From JBLMYQ01 sp050258375 (GTDB lineage: Bacteria; Bacillota; Clostridia; Acetivibrionales; UBA4821): DNA of 24,645 bases. The position numbers were made by a program, and so were the translations under genes. The notes beneath the pieces are model-generated. The model searched no databases, was not told the origin of the DNA, and saw nothing but the letters and a program-made list of their open reading frames with translations. Numbering within the stretch: the stretch's first letter is position 1; the number at the start of each line of letters is the position of its first letter. The stretch covers positions 1 to 24,645 of the forward strand of contig JBLMYQ010000026.1 of assembly GCA_050258375.1 (NCBI GenBank), read 5' to 3'. Shown here piece by piece: positions 15,434 through 23,345 of this stretch.

Positions 15434-15934
15434 ATGAGAAGGGCAAAAAAATCTTTGGGTGTAGAAAAAATTCTGCATGATGCAGGGATGTCTTCAAGCG
15501 CAGAATATTACTCAGGCAGAGGCGCAACATTATCTGACCTCAACGGGAATACTCTTATAAAAATATACTCTCAGATTAAAGAAGCTTTCGGCAGCACTGC
15601 CGGCAATCATTTTTTAGAGCTGATTCGTGACATCAATGTTCTTTCGGCAACTGATTTTATAGTAGCTCTTAAGAAATTGGAGAGAAACGATTGGGTGTGG
15701 GCTGAGCATATGTCGGAAAACGAACAGGGAAGAGGAATTGCTTTTAACAATGAGGCTTCTGCTTTTGCTACGGTTATTGAAGTACTTAGCAGGTGCTCCT
15801 ATCAGGTGGATGATACAGACATAATCAAATCTGATTTCGTGAGATTGTTTCACTCAACATTCGGCAAGAACGAAATCACAGAAGAAATTCAAAGGAAAAT
15901 GTGGGGCGACAGAGCATCCCACCTTGGATGGTAA
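15434..15934 (+). CDS. Conserved hypothetical protein of 166 aa
   Basis: Not recognised as a named family. A soluble, mostly helical protein: the N-terminus is RRAKKSLGVEKILHDAGMSSSAEYYSGRG, then TLIKIYSQIKEAFGSTAGNHFLELIRDINVLSATDFIVALKKLE, and a C-terminal SDFVRLFHSTFGKNEITEEIQRKMWGDRA. It has no signal peptide and no metal-binding motif. The start is secure: AAAGGAGG lies about 9 nt before ATG 15434. It has a strong terminator directly after it, so it forms a short unit of its own or with the permease 155 nt upstream. Confidence 0.75.
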   Translation: MRRAKKSLGVEKILHDAGMSSSAEYYSGRGATLSDLNGNTLIKIYSQIKEAFGSTAGNHFLELIRDINVLSATDFIVALKKLERNDWVWAEHMSENEQGRGIAFNNEASAFATVIEVLSRCSYQVDDTDIIKSDFVRLFHSTFGKNEITEEIQRKMWGDRASHLGW

Positions 15935-15949
15935 CTTTTCCGGCTTTTT

Positions 15950-15983
15950 AAAATGCAGCAATATAAATTGCTGCATTTTTATT
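15950..15983 (+). terminator. Rho-independent terminator after the 166-aa gene
   Basis: Arms AAATGCAGCAAT (15951-15962) and ATTGCTGCATTT (15967-15978) with an ATAA loop, followed by TTATTATT. The perfect 12-bp stem plus U-rich tail is a standard terminator. Confidence 0.85.
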
Positions 15984-16057
15984 ATTCCTGAATAAGTAAC
16001 TTTATTTTTATGGTAAACATAATATGATACAGATAAGCCTTTATTGAGGTGGCTTTT

Positions 16058-16384
16058 ATGAGCAATTTTGATTATCGTGACATGCCGGGGCTTTATTGGA
16101 CAAAAGACACCCGTGTAGGAAAAGTAACTATTACTACCGAACCAACACCTTTAAGGGTTGAAGCAAAAAATCTTCCCCGGCGCAGACAGCTTTGGGTCGT
16201 TAATGATGCCGCCACGTACATTTATCATTCAACAGATCCAAACTTTACTATTGAAAGCGGCAAATATATCTTCAATGTACCTGCAGAGGTAATTGTATAT
16301 GACCTTAACCCTGATGAAGACTTGACAATCTACGCAAGAACTAAAGAGTATCCTGTAACAATTAGAGTATTCGAGGTGGTTTAA
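16058..16384 (+). CDS. Small beta-rich protein, first of a coupled pair (phage-structural-like)
   Basis: 108 aa, starting MSNFDYRDMPGLYWTKDTR. The sequence is predicted beta-rich (RQLWVVNDAATYIYHSTDPNFTIESGKYIFNVPAEVIVYDL) with no catalytic motif. ATG 16058 is preferred because TTGAGGTGG lies 5-6 nt upstream; a GTG at 16049 falls within that site. The stop is one base before the next gene, whose ribosome binding site GAGGTGG is within this coding end, so translation is coupled. The style resembles small prophage-encoded tail or decoration proteins that report spatial displacement in 'LWVxN' beta-sandwiches. That is an impression from sequence character, not an assignment. Confidence 0.65.
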   Translation: MSNFDYRDMPGLYWTKDTRVGKVTITTEPTPLRVEAKNLPRRRQLWVVNDAATYIYHSTDPNFTIESGKYIFNVPAEVIVYDLNPDEDLTIYARTKEYPVTIRVFEVV

Positions 16385-16385
16385 T

Positions 16386-16892
16386 ATGGCACTTACCAGC
16401 TATCAATTCAGGAATCAACCCTATGGACTTGGTTTTGTCTTTGCCGGTCAGGCATTTACTGTTTCGTACAGGGCTGTAATACCTGGCGGAAGAACTCTTT
16501 TTATTCAAATATCAACCGGCGAAAATACTATTACTCATATAACCAACATGACAATAATAAGCCAAAGTGGACAGTTGGGTATCAAGCTGATTAAAAGTCC
16601 ACATTTTATGCCCGGAAATAAAAAGATTCCGGTGGTAAATTTGGATGACAGATCTAAAATACAGGCTGCTACTTCCTTTTATTCGGATGCTTCAGATGTT
16701 TATGGCGGAACAATAATGGAAGAAAGCATGATACCACAGTTTGCATTTTCTCAAGGAGGCTCTCTTATAGAATCAACTTTGTTTGAGAGAATTCTACAAT
16801 ACGGGACAGATTATATTCTGGCAATAACAAATGAAAGCTTTTATCCTACCGGCATTGCAGTAAGCATGGCGTTTTATGAATCCGGCAACTAA
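16386..16892 (+). CDS. Beta-rich protein, second of the coupled pair (phage-structural-like)
   Basis: 168 aa with no signal peptide or transmembrane helix. It alternates beta-strand-like segments (FTVSYRAVIPGGRTLFIQISTG, TNMTIISQSGQLGIKLI) with a central IPVVNLDDRSKIQAATSFYSDASDVYGGTIMEE and a C-terminal RILQYGTDYILAITNESFYPTGIAVSMAFYE. Small phage proteins encoded near tail genes often show the same order: N-x-N-R residues, a 'ggt.i.ee' turn, then 'l..nt.Y.i.ltN.s....ia..v.wyE'. No phage genes surround it here, so this could be a domesticated remnant or a surface protein. It ends just before hairpin copy B. Confidence 0.65.
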   Translation: MALTSYQFRNQPYGLGFVFAGQAFTVSYRAVIPGGRTLFIQISTGENTITHITNMTIISQSGQLGIKLIKSPHFMPGNKKIPVVNLDDRSKIQAATSFYSDASDVYGGTIMEESMIPQFAFSQGGSLIESTLFERILQYGTDYILAITNESFYPTGIAVSMAFYESGN

Positions 16893-16925
16893 GGATGCTG
16901 CCAGGATTCCAGCTCTGATAGAACA

Positions 16926-16963
16926 AAAACAGCCCCAAAGGTGTTAACCCTTGAGGCTGTTAC
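16926..16963. terminator. Hairpin repeat copy B, bidirectional terminator
   Basis: AACAGCCCCAA and TTGAGGCTGTT arms (10 of 11 paired) around AGGTGTTAACCC. It lies between a plus-strand gene ending at 16892 and a minus-strand gene ending at 16969. The minus strand has TTTTTG after the stem, so it should terminate the GNAT gene best. Confidence 0.75.
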
Positions 16964-16968
16964 TTTAA

Positions 16969-17427
16969 CTATACAATTATCTTATTTATCATGGCGTTTT
17001 CATCACAATTTGGAAACTTAGCACAATTAATGCAGTCCTTCCAGACCTTCTTGGGCAGGTCTTCCTTATCAATCTTAATAAATCCGCACTTTTCAAAGAA
17101 TTCCAATTTATAAGTCAGCGTAAAAATTTCACAAATACCCAACTCCTTTGCTTCACTAATCAATTCGCTGACAATTTTCTTACCAATACCCTTTTTGCAT
17201 GAATTCCTGTCAACTGCTAAAGAGCGTATTTCAGCTAAATCCTCCCAGATTATATGTAATGCCCCTACTCCTAAGACTGTCCCATCTTCCTCCGCAACAA
17301 TAAAATCTCTCAGGTTTTCATATAAAGCCATACGAGGCTTAGGAAGCATTACCCCTTCTCCGGCATACTGGTTTATCAAAGAATGTATTGCTTCAACATC
17401 AGATATTTTTGCTTTTCTAATTTTCAT
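16969..17427 (-). CDS. GNAT acetyltransferase, single-domain N-acetylglutamate synthase-like
   Basis: 152 aa. The GNAT fold is visible as RKAKISDVEAIHSLI (motif C helix), VLGVGALHIIWEDLAEIRSLAVDRNSCKKGIGKKIVSELI (motif A with acetyl-CoA-binding Q/R-x-x-G-x-G/A variant CKKGIGKK), and LTYKLEFFEKCGF (motif B). The MLPKPRMALYENLRDF segment and the C-terminal cysteine set VWKDCINCAKFPNCDE are typical of short ArgA-like enzymes (COG1246), which acetylate glutamate as the first step of arginine synthesis. No other arg genes are nearby. AGGAGG precedes ATG 17427. A second, broken copy lies 2.5 kb to the right. Confidence 0.85.
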   Translation of the reverse strand: MKIRKAKISDVEAIHSLINQYAGEGVMLPKPRMALYENLRDFIVAEEDGTVLGVGALHIIWEDLAEIRSLAVDRNSCKKGIGKKIVSELISEAKELGICEIFTLTYKLEFFEKCGFIKIDKEDLPKKVWKDCINCAKFPNCDENAMINKIIV

Positions 17428-17471
17428 ATTTTACCCCTCCTAAGCAGTGACCCTTTTCTGATTACTAAATA

Positions 17472-18071
17472 TCATTTATTAGAATAGCATCTTGGAAAAA
17501 TTTTACCTTTATATAAGCAAATAATAAAAATACAGCAAACAATTACTAAATAAACAGGGAAAGCACATGATGAAAAATTCCATACTTTTATTGCTACAAA
17601 GCTTGTTAACGCATTAAATAGACCCGCAATATAAGCAATAGGTGTTTCTGTCTCCGGATATTTCCATGCCTTTACCAAGGTAGGAACTGCTGCGCTTCCA
17701 TCACTGATTATTGAGAAGACTATTGCGACTGTCGGCTCTTTTGTTATGGCCCATAATACAAGTGCTACAACCGAAAAGCTTCCACAAACATAATCAAATT
17801 TTTCTAATTTCCAATATGCGTTTTTGTTCATAAAAGATGCGATAAAAACCAATAAGGGTCCAAAACCGCACACAAACACCGGCAAAGCAGACCAGCGCAC
17901 ACCATCGGAAACAGCTGCAAAGGCTGCAATTAATGGAGCAACCGACCATAATAACCAGGTAACCTTATTTGGCTTTGTAGTACCTTTGAGTGTATCCTTT
18001 ATATAAGAAAAAACTCCTGCAAAACCTACTATAGCACCGATAATAACTATATACTCTGCATATTGATTCAT
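17472..18071 (-). CDS. Hypothetical multi-spanning membrane protein with internal repeats
   Basis: About 199 aa with roughly six to seven hydrophobic segments. Two halves look related: GAIVGFAGVFSYIKDTLKGTTKPNKVTWLLWSVAPLIAAF near the start, and AIVFSIISDGSAAVPTLVKAWKYPETETPIAYIAGLFNALTSFVAI near the end. A Pro-containing loop in each (GTTKPNKVTW and KYPETETPIAY) recalls PQ-loop/SemiSWEET-type transporters, but the classic PQ dipeptide is absent. The start at 18071 is chosen because GAGGAG lies 10 nt upstream; the longer reading frame has no such site. I do not recognise a named family. It is transcribed toward the GNAT gene, about 40 nt away, and probably with it. Confidence 0.75.
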   Translation of the reverse strand: MNQYAEYIVIIGAIVGFAGVFSYIKDTLKGTTKPNKVTWLLWSVAPLIAAFAAVSDGVRWSALPVFVCGFGPLLVFIASFMNKNAYWKLEKFDYVCGSFSVVALVLWAITKEPTVAIVFSIISDGSAAVPTLVKAWKYPETETPIAYIAGLFNALTSFVAIKVWNFSSCAFPVYLVIVCCIFIICLYKGKIFPRCYSNK

Positions 18072-18161
18072 AACCTTACTTCTCCTCAAGAAATATTTAA
18101 TATGTTTCAAATTTAAGATTATTATTTAATTGAAATATTATTATACTATGTTATTTAAATT

Positions 18162-18193
18162 AAAACAACCCCAAAGGCTGTAACCCTCACGGG
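18162..18193. repeat. Hairpin repeat copy C, 3' arm degenerate
   Basis: AAAACAACCCCAAAGGCTGT and the following AACCCT match copies E and F, but the closing GGGGCTGTT arm is replaced by CACGGG and unrelated sequence. The long stem cannot form and only a short inner one could. It lies about 90 nt upstream of the minus-strand membrane protein start and about 150 nt from the presumed end of an IS remnant, so it looks like a decayed terminator of a lost gene. Confidence 0.6.
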
Positions 18194-18343
18194 AAACGCA
18201 CAAAAATCTATATTACGATATTCCCCTAATTTTCAAAAGACTTATTGTATAAAATTTCAAGACTCAATCATTCAACGCTTGTCATAACAAAGGGTTGCAC
18301 ATTATGAAACCAAGTGGTCCTCTTCGGGATTCACCCAGTTTTG

Positions 18344-18499
18344 TTAAATACAATTAAGAACTTTCTCGAGATATTCAAGATTAAAGCTATCAATAAATCT
18401 TTTTTTCTTTAGACTGCGATTAACCGTTTTTTCTAATTTAAGTATGTTATATGCAAATTTATGAAGTACTACCAAGTTTTCTGGAGCATTGTCGCAAAA
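18344..18499 (-). pseudogene. ISAs1-family transposase, C-terminal remnant
   Basis: Read on the minus strand, 18499-18344 encodes about 51 residues containing DNAPENLVVLHKFAYNILK, then a basic KTVNRSLKKKRF and a stop. This matches the C-terminal end of ISAs1-family DDE transposases, whose hallmark is R-x-D/G-NAPxNxAxLR-xxAxNLLK followed by lysine-rich helices. An in-frame stop at 18500-18502 cuts off the rest, and no N-terminal or DDE part is recognisable upstream. CAAAGGGTTGCACATTATGA at 18288-18307 may be the old element end, since it lies the expected short distance beyond the stop; no second end is visible. The element is dead. Confidence 0.75.
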
Positions 18500-18562
18500 C
18501 TACTTTTTTAAGTAGCTAGCGATGCCTCTTTAATTTTTTAGTGATTGCTTTTATATTTTCAG

Positions 18563-18588
18563 GACTAATATTTTGAAGAATATTAGTC
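18563..18588. repeat. Perfect 10-bp hairpin GACTAATATT/AATATTAGTC
   Basis: Perfect arms at 18563-18572 and 18579-18588 with a TTGAAG loop, about 60 nt upstream of the IS remnant's broken frame and about 160 nt before the BI-1-like gene. The centre TTGAAGAATATT also occurs at the left end of the 13642-13810 element. The rest of the 18111-18746 gap holds no gene that I can support. Confidence 0.55.
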
Positions 18589-18746
18589 AAATTTGTAAAA
18601 GGCACCTTGTTTTTAAGTAATTTTTGCTCAGAATATGGTAAAATTGTGTAAAATCCTGTATTATTTAATTAATAAGTTTCTAAATATTCTTTCATGTCTA
18701 CAGTCTGATTATAATTACTAATTAAACTAAGAAATGGAGTGCTATT

Positions 18747-19448
18747 ATGTTTGAAACTCTCTTTGCAAAAACCTTTTCTGTTTTAGGACTACAGCTGATA
18801 ATTACCTTTCTATCTACTGTTGCAGTGCTGAAATTTTTCAGGCAGATGTACGAGGATAAAACTCCAGGAATTAGTGCCGATTATAATGAGAATGGAGAAC
18901 TTGATTTACATATTGACTGGAGTTTCATTAAACCATACTTCTGGTGGTTACTTGTTCTTGATATTTTATTATTTATCATTTTACTCATCTGGGGGCAAAA
19001 TAATATTTCTATAGGATTGCCTATATTTTCACTTTGGTCTATAGTTACCGGCATAGAAGTTGCATTTGCCCTGATTTCTGTAGATGAAAATCTTGGCATA
19101 CGAATCCTAGGTATTACAGCAAGTATAACTGTAATATGCGCAATAGTTGCAATATATTCAGGAATAGACTTTTCATTTCTTAGCGGTTTTCTGTTTATAG
19201 CACTTCTGATTCTCCTTGTAGCAAACATGTTAAGGCTTTTTGTTAGCATGGGTAGATGGAAAGAACGTATAATAGCCTTTTTTGGAGTAATTATCTTTAC
19301 AGGATATCTTTTATTTGATTTCAATCGTCTGGAAAACCTAAAGGAATCCGGAATAAATACATGGTCAGTTGCAACAAACCTGTCAATAGATATCTATCTG
19401 GATATAATTAATCTGTTTCTGGAACTTCTTGATTTGCTTAGTAATTAG
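18747..19448 (+). CDS. BAX inhibitor-1 (BI-1/YccA-like) family membrane protein
   Basis: 233 aa with about seven hydrophobic segments. The N-terminal half is divergent, but the second half follows the BI-1 pattern: GIRILGITASITVICAIVAIYSGIDFSFLSGFLFIALLILLVANM, then IIAFFGVIIFTGYLLFDFNRLENL (the FxG..l.yD...l motif with the conserved Asp), and a C-terminal NLSIDIYLDIINLFLELLDLL matching the family's 'a..lYlD.iNlFl.lL.ll' signature. Bacterial members form pH-sensitive leak channels or modulate membrane proteases; the role here is not known. GGAGTG lies just before ATG 18747. It is monocistronic and ends 31 nt before hairpin copy D. Confidence 0.78.
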   Translation: MFETLFAKTFSVLGLQLIITFLSTVAVLKFFRQMYEDKTPGISADYNENGELDLHIDWSFIKPYFWWLLVLDILLFIILLIWGQNNISIGLPIFSLWSIVTGIEVAFALISVDENLGIRILGITASITVICAIVAIYSGIDFSFLSGFLFIALLILLVANMLRLFVSMGRWKERIIAFFGVIIFTGYLLFDFNRLENLKESGINTWSVATNLSIDIYLDIINLFLELLDLLSN

Positions 19449-19479
19449 TTATGAATAGCTATTTATAGTCTTACGTATT

Positions 19480-19519
19480 AAACAGCCCCGAAGGTGTAAA
19501 CCCTTGAGGCTGTTTTTTT
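19480..19519. terminator. Hairpin repeat copy D, strong plus-strand terminator
   Basis: AAACAGCCCCGAAGG and CCCTTGAGGCTGTTT arms followed by a run of seven T (19513-19519). It ends the BI-1-like gene and faces the broken GNAT copy. Together with the pseudogene it duplicates the arrangement seen at 16926-17427. Confidence 0.85.
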
Positions 19520-19521
19520 GA

Positions 19522-19980
19522 CTATACAATTATCTTCTTTATCATTGCATTTTCATCATAATTCGGAAACTTAGCACAATTAATGCAGTCCTTCCAGACC
19601 TTCTTGTGTAGGTTCTCCTTATCAATTTTAATAAACCCGCACTTTTAAAAGAATTCCAATTTATAAGTCAGCGTAAAAACTTCACAAATACCTAACTCCT
19701 TTGCTTTACTAATCAGTTCGCTTACACTCTTCTTGCCAATACCCTTTTTGCATGAATTCCTTTCAACTGCTAAAGAGAATATTTCAGCTAAATCCTGCCA
19801 GATTATATGTAATGCCCCTACTCCTAAGACTGTTCCATCTTCTTCAGCAATAATAAAATCTCTTAGGTTTTCATATAAAGCCATACGAGGCTTAGGAAGC
19901 ATTATCCCTTCTCCGCCATATTGATTTATCAAAGAATGTATTGCTTAAATATCAGATATTTTTGCTTTTCTAATTTTCAT
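19522..19980 (-). pseudogene. Broken second copy of the short ArgA-like GNAT gene
   Basis: Nearly identical over its whole length to the intact copy at 16969-17427 but with two GAA-to-TAA nonsense changes: one at about codon 12 (SDVEAIH becomes SDI-stop-AIH) and one in the EFFEKCGF motif. The ribosome binding site is also lost: AGGAGG in the intact copy is replaced by GAATGAGCGAATAAAAC. The longest remaining open stretch covers only the central GNAT motif A and cannot make a working enzyme. Both nonsense changes are single G-to-T transversions in the coding strand. It was clearly a recent duplicate because the intervening bases are mostly unchanged. Confidence 0.9.
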
Positions 19981-20012
19981 GTTTTATTCGCTCATTCAAC
20001 TTTAGAATACAT

Positions 20013-22121
20013 TTATTTTGTTATTCTACCGTAAAGTGCAGATGCAAACACTTGAAAATTTACACCTATTGAAGTATTAAGACTATCATATTCTTCCTTC
20101 AATGCATTTTGAAGATCCTCTTTTGAGAAATCACCTATCAATCTGAAGTAGAAAATTTCATAGTTATTTTTAATGGCATAACGCAAGAACGCTTTTACTT
20201 CCGATAAAGACGTTGCAGTTAACTTGTTCATAACCAGTAAGTCATACTTGTCATTCAGACTGGCATATTTCTGTATATTGCTATCCAACTCATAATCATT
20301 ATTTTCCGTAAAATCCGCTTTAATTGTTTTATCCTGAGCATTAAACACAGCATACGGCCAATCGTCATTATTTGTTGCATCTACATTGTAATACATATTA
20401 TCAAGTTTAACCTTATTCCATGCATGCGAAATATTTTGCATTTTTCCTGAAACAACAACGCAATCTATCTTTGCTTCGTTGCAAAGAAGTTTTAAGGATC
20501 CTGCATAGCTTGCGCATACTCCTACACCTTTTACCAGTATTCCATAAGGATTAAATGAATCCTCATATCCTTTAGGTATACTTGAAAAGTTATTCTTCTC
20601 AGCTTCTTTGAGAGCCTTCACATCATATTCGCCATTTTCCACTATATAATCATGGAGTGCTTTTTCTTTTTCAAAATCACTCATCCCAGGTTTTATTACT
20701 TTTGCAACTATCTCTTTAACTTTTGCGCGTATCTCATTCTGCTTTTTTTCAACTAATTTTTTGTCATCCACTATATACTTAACAAATAATTCTTTTGTTT
20801 TGTATTCATACGAGCAGCCCTCCACATATAGAATCAACGGATTCTGTTTCACTACCTTTAGAAATACATCTTTTAGATAAGTACCATCTCCTGCTTCAGG
20901 ATACTCGGCAAGAGATATAACTGTTTCACTTTTAAGCATTGCATTTGTCAGCTTGGTTTCCAATGATATTTTTGCTTCTGACGCTGGAATTTGTGCATTT
21001 ACTTCTGCCGGCTTAGTATTAGGAGTAGGATTAACAACAGGAGGAGGTGCATCCGAGATTCCATCTTTTATATCTATTACACCCGAGTTGGATACTCGGC
21101 TATTCTGGTTTGCAATCAATTCCTCCAGCACATTTTTGTCAATTTCTTTAACCATTACATTCCCTTTAAAAGAAGTTCCCGGCACTGTGTAATCAAGATA
21201 TCCAGTATTCGTAAGTTTCCCAGTTAGAAAATCTTTCTGGTATTTAACATTTGCATAATCCCATAGAACTATATAATTTTTTGTAGTGCTATAATCCTGC
21301 ATATACACTTTTATAGTCTTCGGCAAAGTCTCCAATTTCTTAACTGATGCAAGCATATCTCCAGCCGAAGAAGGTATCATGCTTCGCAGCTTCCATGCAT
21401 TAATAACATCGCTTATTCTGGATTCTTTTCCATTAACTACTGCAGAAACATAATAGCAGTCTCTGAATTTCCCGTTTGCAGTAAAGGATGAATACTTGGT
21501 TTCGGTAAAATCATCGTATTCTGTCTTACTTGTTGTCGCTAGCAGTTCCAAATTTGTCCAATCATTGCTCGAGCCACTCTTATAAATCTTATACATGCTT
21601 GCACCTTTGACAGGGTTCCAGTACAAAGTAGCCTTTCCGTTCTCTGATATTTTGAATTCCAATTTAGGTATTTCTGCTAAAGATGCTACGGTAAACATCA
21701 TCCGCAAGGGCTTAGGATACAGTTTGAACTGCGTAGAGTTCATATCACGGGTAATAACCAAATAGTATTTTTGATAGCCTCCCCATGATCTTCCACTTCC
21801 ACCGGCTTCTGACTTTTTCAGTCTGGGCGCAACATTAATTTTGGGCGGTTTAACTGTAATGGTTTTGTTTTTTTGATTTTCGACGATTTCCCTAAATATT
21901 TCTTTTGTGCACTCAGCATCTGCATATACTTTAACATATCCGTTTATCGTTAATTTACCTGCATTCAGATTTGATTTGAATTTTAGGGTAAACTCTTTGT
22001 TGGCTGCAACATTATATATTGGATTTAGTTCTTTGTAAGTTGTTGTAGCATATGCCAGATTAAAATCTATCATCATGATTGTAAATACCAGCATAATCAT
22101 AAATATTTTCTTTTTTAGCAT
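20013..22121 (-). CDS. Exported transglutaminase-like protein with FN3-like region
   Basis: 702 aa. The N-terminal MLKKKIFMIMLVFTIMMIDFNLAYA is a signal peptide with likely cleavage after AYA. Residues about 150-240 resemble a fibronectin type III domain (IPKLEFKISENGKATLYWNPVKGASMYKIYKSG). A Pro-rich linker (PPPVVNPTPNTKP, about 360) leads to a transglutaminase-like core with the full Cys-His-Asp triad: GVGVCASYAG (Cys536), SHAWN (His566) and YNVDATNND (Asp581). Such secreted proteins act as cysteine proteases, amidases or crosslinkers at the cell surface; which applies here is not determinable. GGAGGAAATG precedes ATG 22121. It appears monocistronic. Confidence 0.88.
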   Translation of the reverse strand: MLKKKIFMIMLVFTIMMIDFNLAYATTTYKELNPIYNVAANKEFTLKFKSNLNAGKLTINGYVKVYADAECTKEIFREIVENQKNKTITVKPPKINVAPRLKKSEAGGSGRSWGGYQKYYLVITRDMNSTQFKLYPKPLRMMFTVASLAEIPKLEFKISENGKATLYWNPVKGASMYKIYKSGSSNDWTNLELLATTSKTEYDDFTETKYSSFTANGKFRDCYYVSAVVNGKESRISDVINAWKLRSMIPSSAGDMLASVKKLETLPKTIKVYMQDYSTTKNYIVLWDYANVKYQKDFLTGKLTNTGYLDYTVPGTSFKGNVMVKEIDKNVLEELIANQNSRVSNSGVIDIKDGISDAPPPVVNPTPNTKPAEVNAQIPASEAKISLETKLTNAMLKSETVISLAEYPEAGDGTYLKDVFLKVVKQNPLILYVEGCSYEYKTKELFVKYIVDDKKLVEKKQNEIRAKVKEIVAKVIKPGMSDFEKEKALHDYIVENGEYDVKALKEAEKNNFSSIPKGYEDSFNPYGILVKGVGVCASYAGSLKLLCNEAKIDCVVVSGKMQNISHAWNKVKLDNMYYNVDATNNDDWPYAVFNAQDKTIKADFTENNDYELDSNIQKYASLNDKYDLLVMNKLTATSLSEVKAFLRYAIKNNYEIFYFRLIGDFSKEDLQNALKEEYDSLNTSIGVNFQVFASALYGRITK

Positions 22122-22347
22122 ATTTCATTTCCTCCAAGATTTTATTTTTTAAAGATACACTTACTTTGTACGGAAGCGTTATAAGACGGTATTTTAATAA
22201 ATTGACCTCATACACCATGAAATAATTCTACATTTTCCCACTTAAATCCTTTTTTATTGGCTAATATACTTTTAAATTTACAATCTTTTTTCAATTTTAA
22301 AAATGGTATCGTGTCAGAGAACCATTTTATCATTTCTTGCGAAAACT

Positions 22348-22385
22348 AAAACAGCCCCAAAGGCTGTAACCCTTGGGGCTGTTTA
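22348..22385. terminator. Hairpin repeat copy E, terminator of the ROK kinase operon
   Basis: AAACAGCCCCAA (22349-22360) and TTGGGGCTGTTT (22373-22384) pair perfectly over 12 bp. The minus strand continues TTTAGTTTTC. It sits directly after the ROK gene stop at 22390. The 36-nt core is identical to copy F. Confidence 0.85.
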
Positions 22386-22389
22386 AAAA

Positions 22390-23319
22390 TTATTCTTCCA
22401 TTGATAATACACCAAATGCCGCTCCTAATATTCCAGCATTGTTCCCACACTCTGCAAATTTTATTTCCAGACCTTCCATAAACGAGGGCATAGCATGTTT
22501 CTTCGTATAGCTTTTTATGCTGGCTTTAATTCTTTCCAACATCGCTTCGCCTTCTTCAACAAGATTCCCGGCTATAATAATAAGAGAAGGATTAAAAATA
22601 TGCAGCAGGTTACTGATTCCAAGTCCAAGATTACACGCAAACCATTCTACAGCTTCTTTACAAATCACATCATATTCAGCCTTCTCAAAAATTGTTTTGG
22701 CATCTATGTTAGAATCTCTATATTCGCTTGCTCTTTCTTTAACATAATTGATTATGCCTGAAAATGATGCATAGCTTTCAAGACAGCCCTTGCCTCCACA
22801 ACTGCATACTAAACCTTCCCGTTCAATTATTATATGCCCCATTTCGCCTGCACTTCCTCTATTTCCACGATAAACCTTATTGTTTAATACAATTGCTCCT
22901 CCTAAACCTGTTCCTATAATTAAAAGAAGAAAATTCTCTGCTTCTTTTGCAGCTCCAATCCATTTTTCGCCTAACGCAGCTGCATTTGCATCATTGTCAA
23001 CAAATACGGGGAGGCTAAACTCGTGCTGTAAAATTTCTTTTATTTTTATTCCCATCCATCCTGGTAATATATCTGTAGCCCAGAGCACTTCCCCTGTCTT
23101 AGGAGAAATTTGCCCACCTGTGCTTATACCTATTCCTGATATATCTTTTTCACTCTCAAGAATATTTCTTGCCAAAGCAACAATTTTTTTCATTAGTTCC
23201 TGTCCACCCTTAGAAGCTTCGGTGGGAGACTGATACTGCTCAATTATTTCCCCTTTTTCCGTAATAATCCCATATTTAATAAAAGTTCCTCCAATATCGA
23301 ATGCCAATATTTTTCTCAT
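22390..23319 (-). CDS. ROK-family sugar kinase, probable glucokinase
   Basis: About 309 aa. The ATP-binding motif DIGGT is at residues 8-12, the substrate/catalytic motif VDNDANAAALGE lies near the middle, and the family zinc site GEMGHIIIEREGLVCSCGGKGCLESYAS carries the conserved His and three Cys (CxCGxxGC). This matches bacterial ROK glucokinases that phosphorylate glucose, or a related hexose, with ATP to give the 6-phosphate for glycolysis. ATG 23319 is chosen because GAGGAGG lies 5 nt upstream; an in-frame ATG at 23349 overlaps the transporter stop as ATGA. It is the last gene of a two-gene unit with the EamA-like transporter. Confidence 0.9.
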   Translation of the reverse strand: MRKILAFDIGGTFIKYGIITEKGEIIEQYQSPTEASKGGQELMKKIVALARNILESEKDISGIGISTGGQISPKTGEVLWATDILPGWMGIKIKEILQHEFSLPVFVDNDANAAALGEKWIGAAKEAENFLLLIIGTGLGGAIVLNNKVYRGNRGSAGEMGHIIIEREGLVCSCGGKGCLESYASFSGIINYVKERASEYRDSNIDAKTIFEKAEYDVICKEAVEWFACNLGLGISNLLHIFNPSLIIIAGNLVEEGEAMLERIKASIKSYTKKHAMPSFMEGLEIKFAECGNNAGILGAAFGVLSMEE

Positions 23320-23345
23320 AAAAACCTCCTCATTTAGTATATTTA

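Noticed and set aside
15295..15480. 61-aa plus-strand frame before the 166-aa gene
   Set aside because: It overlaps the strong AAAGGAGG and start of the 15434 gene in another frame, has no ribosome binding site of its own and resembles no known protein.
22880..23233. 117-aa plus-strand frame opposite the ROK kinase
   Set aside because: Antisense to a gene with complete catalytic and zinc motifs; composition is that of a shadow frame.
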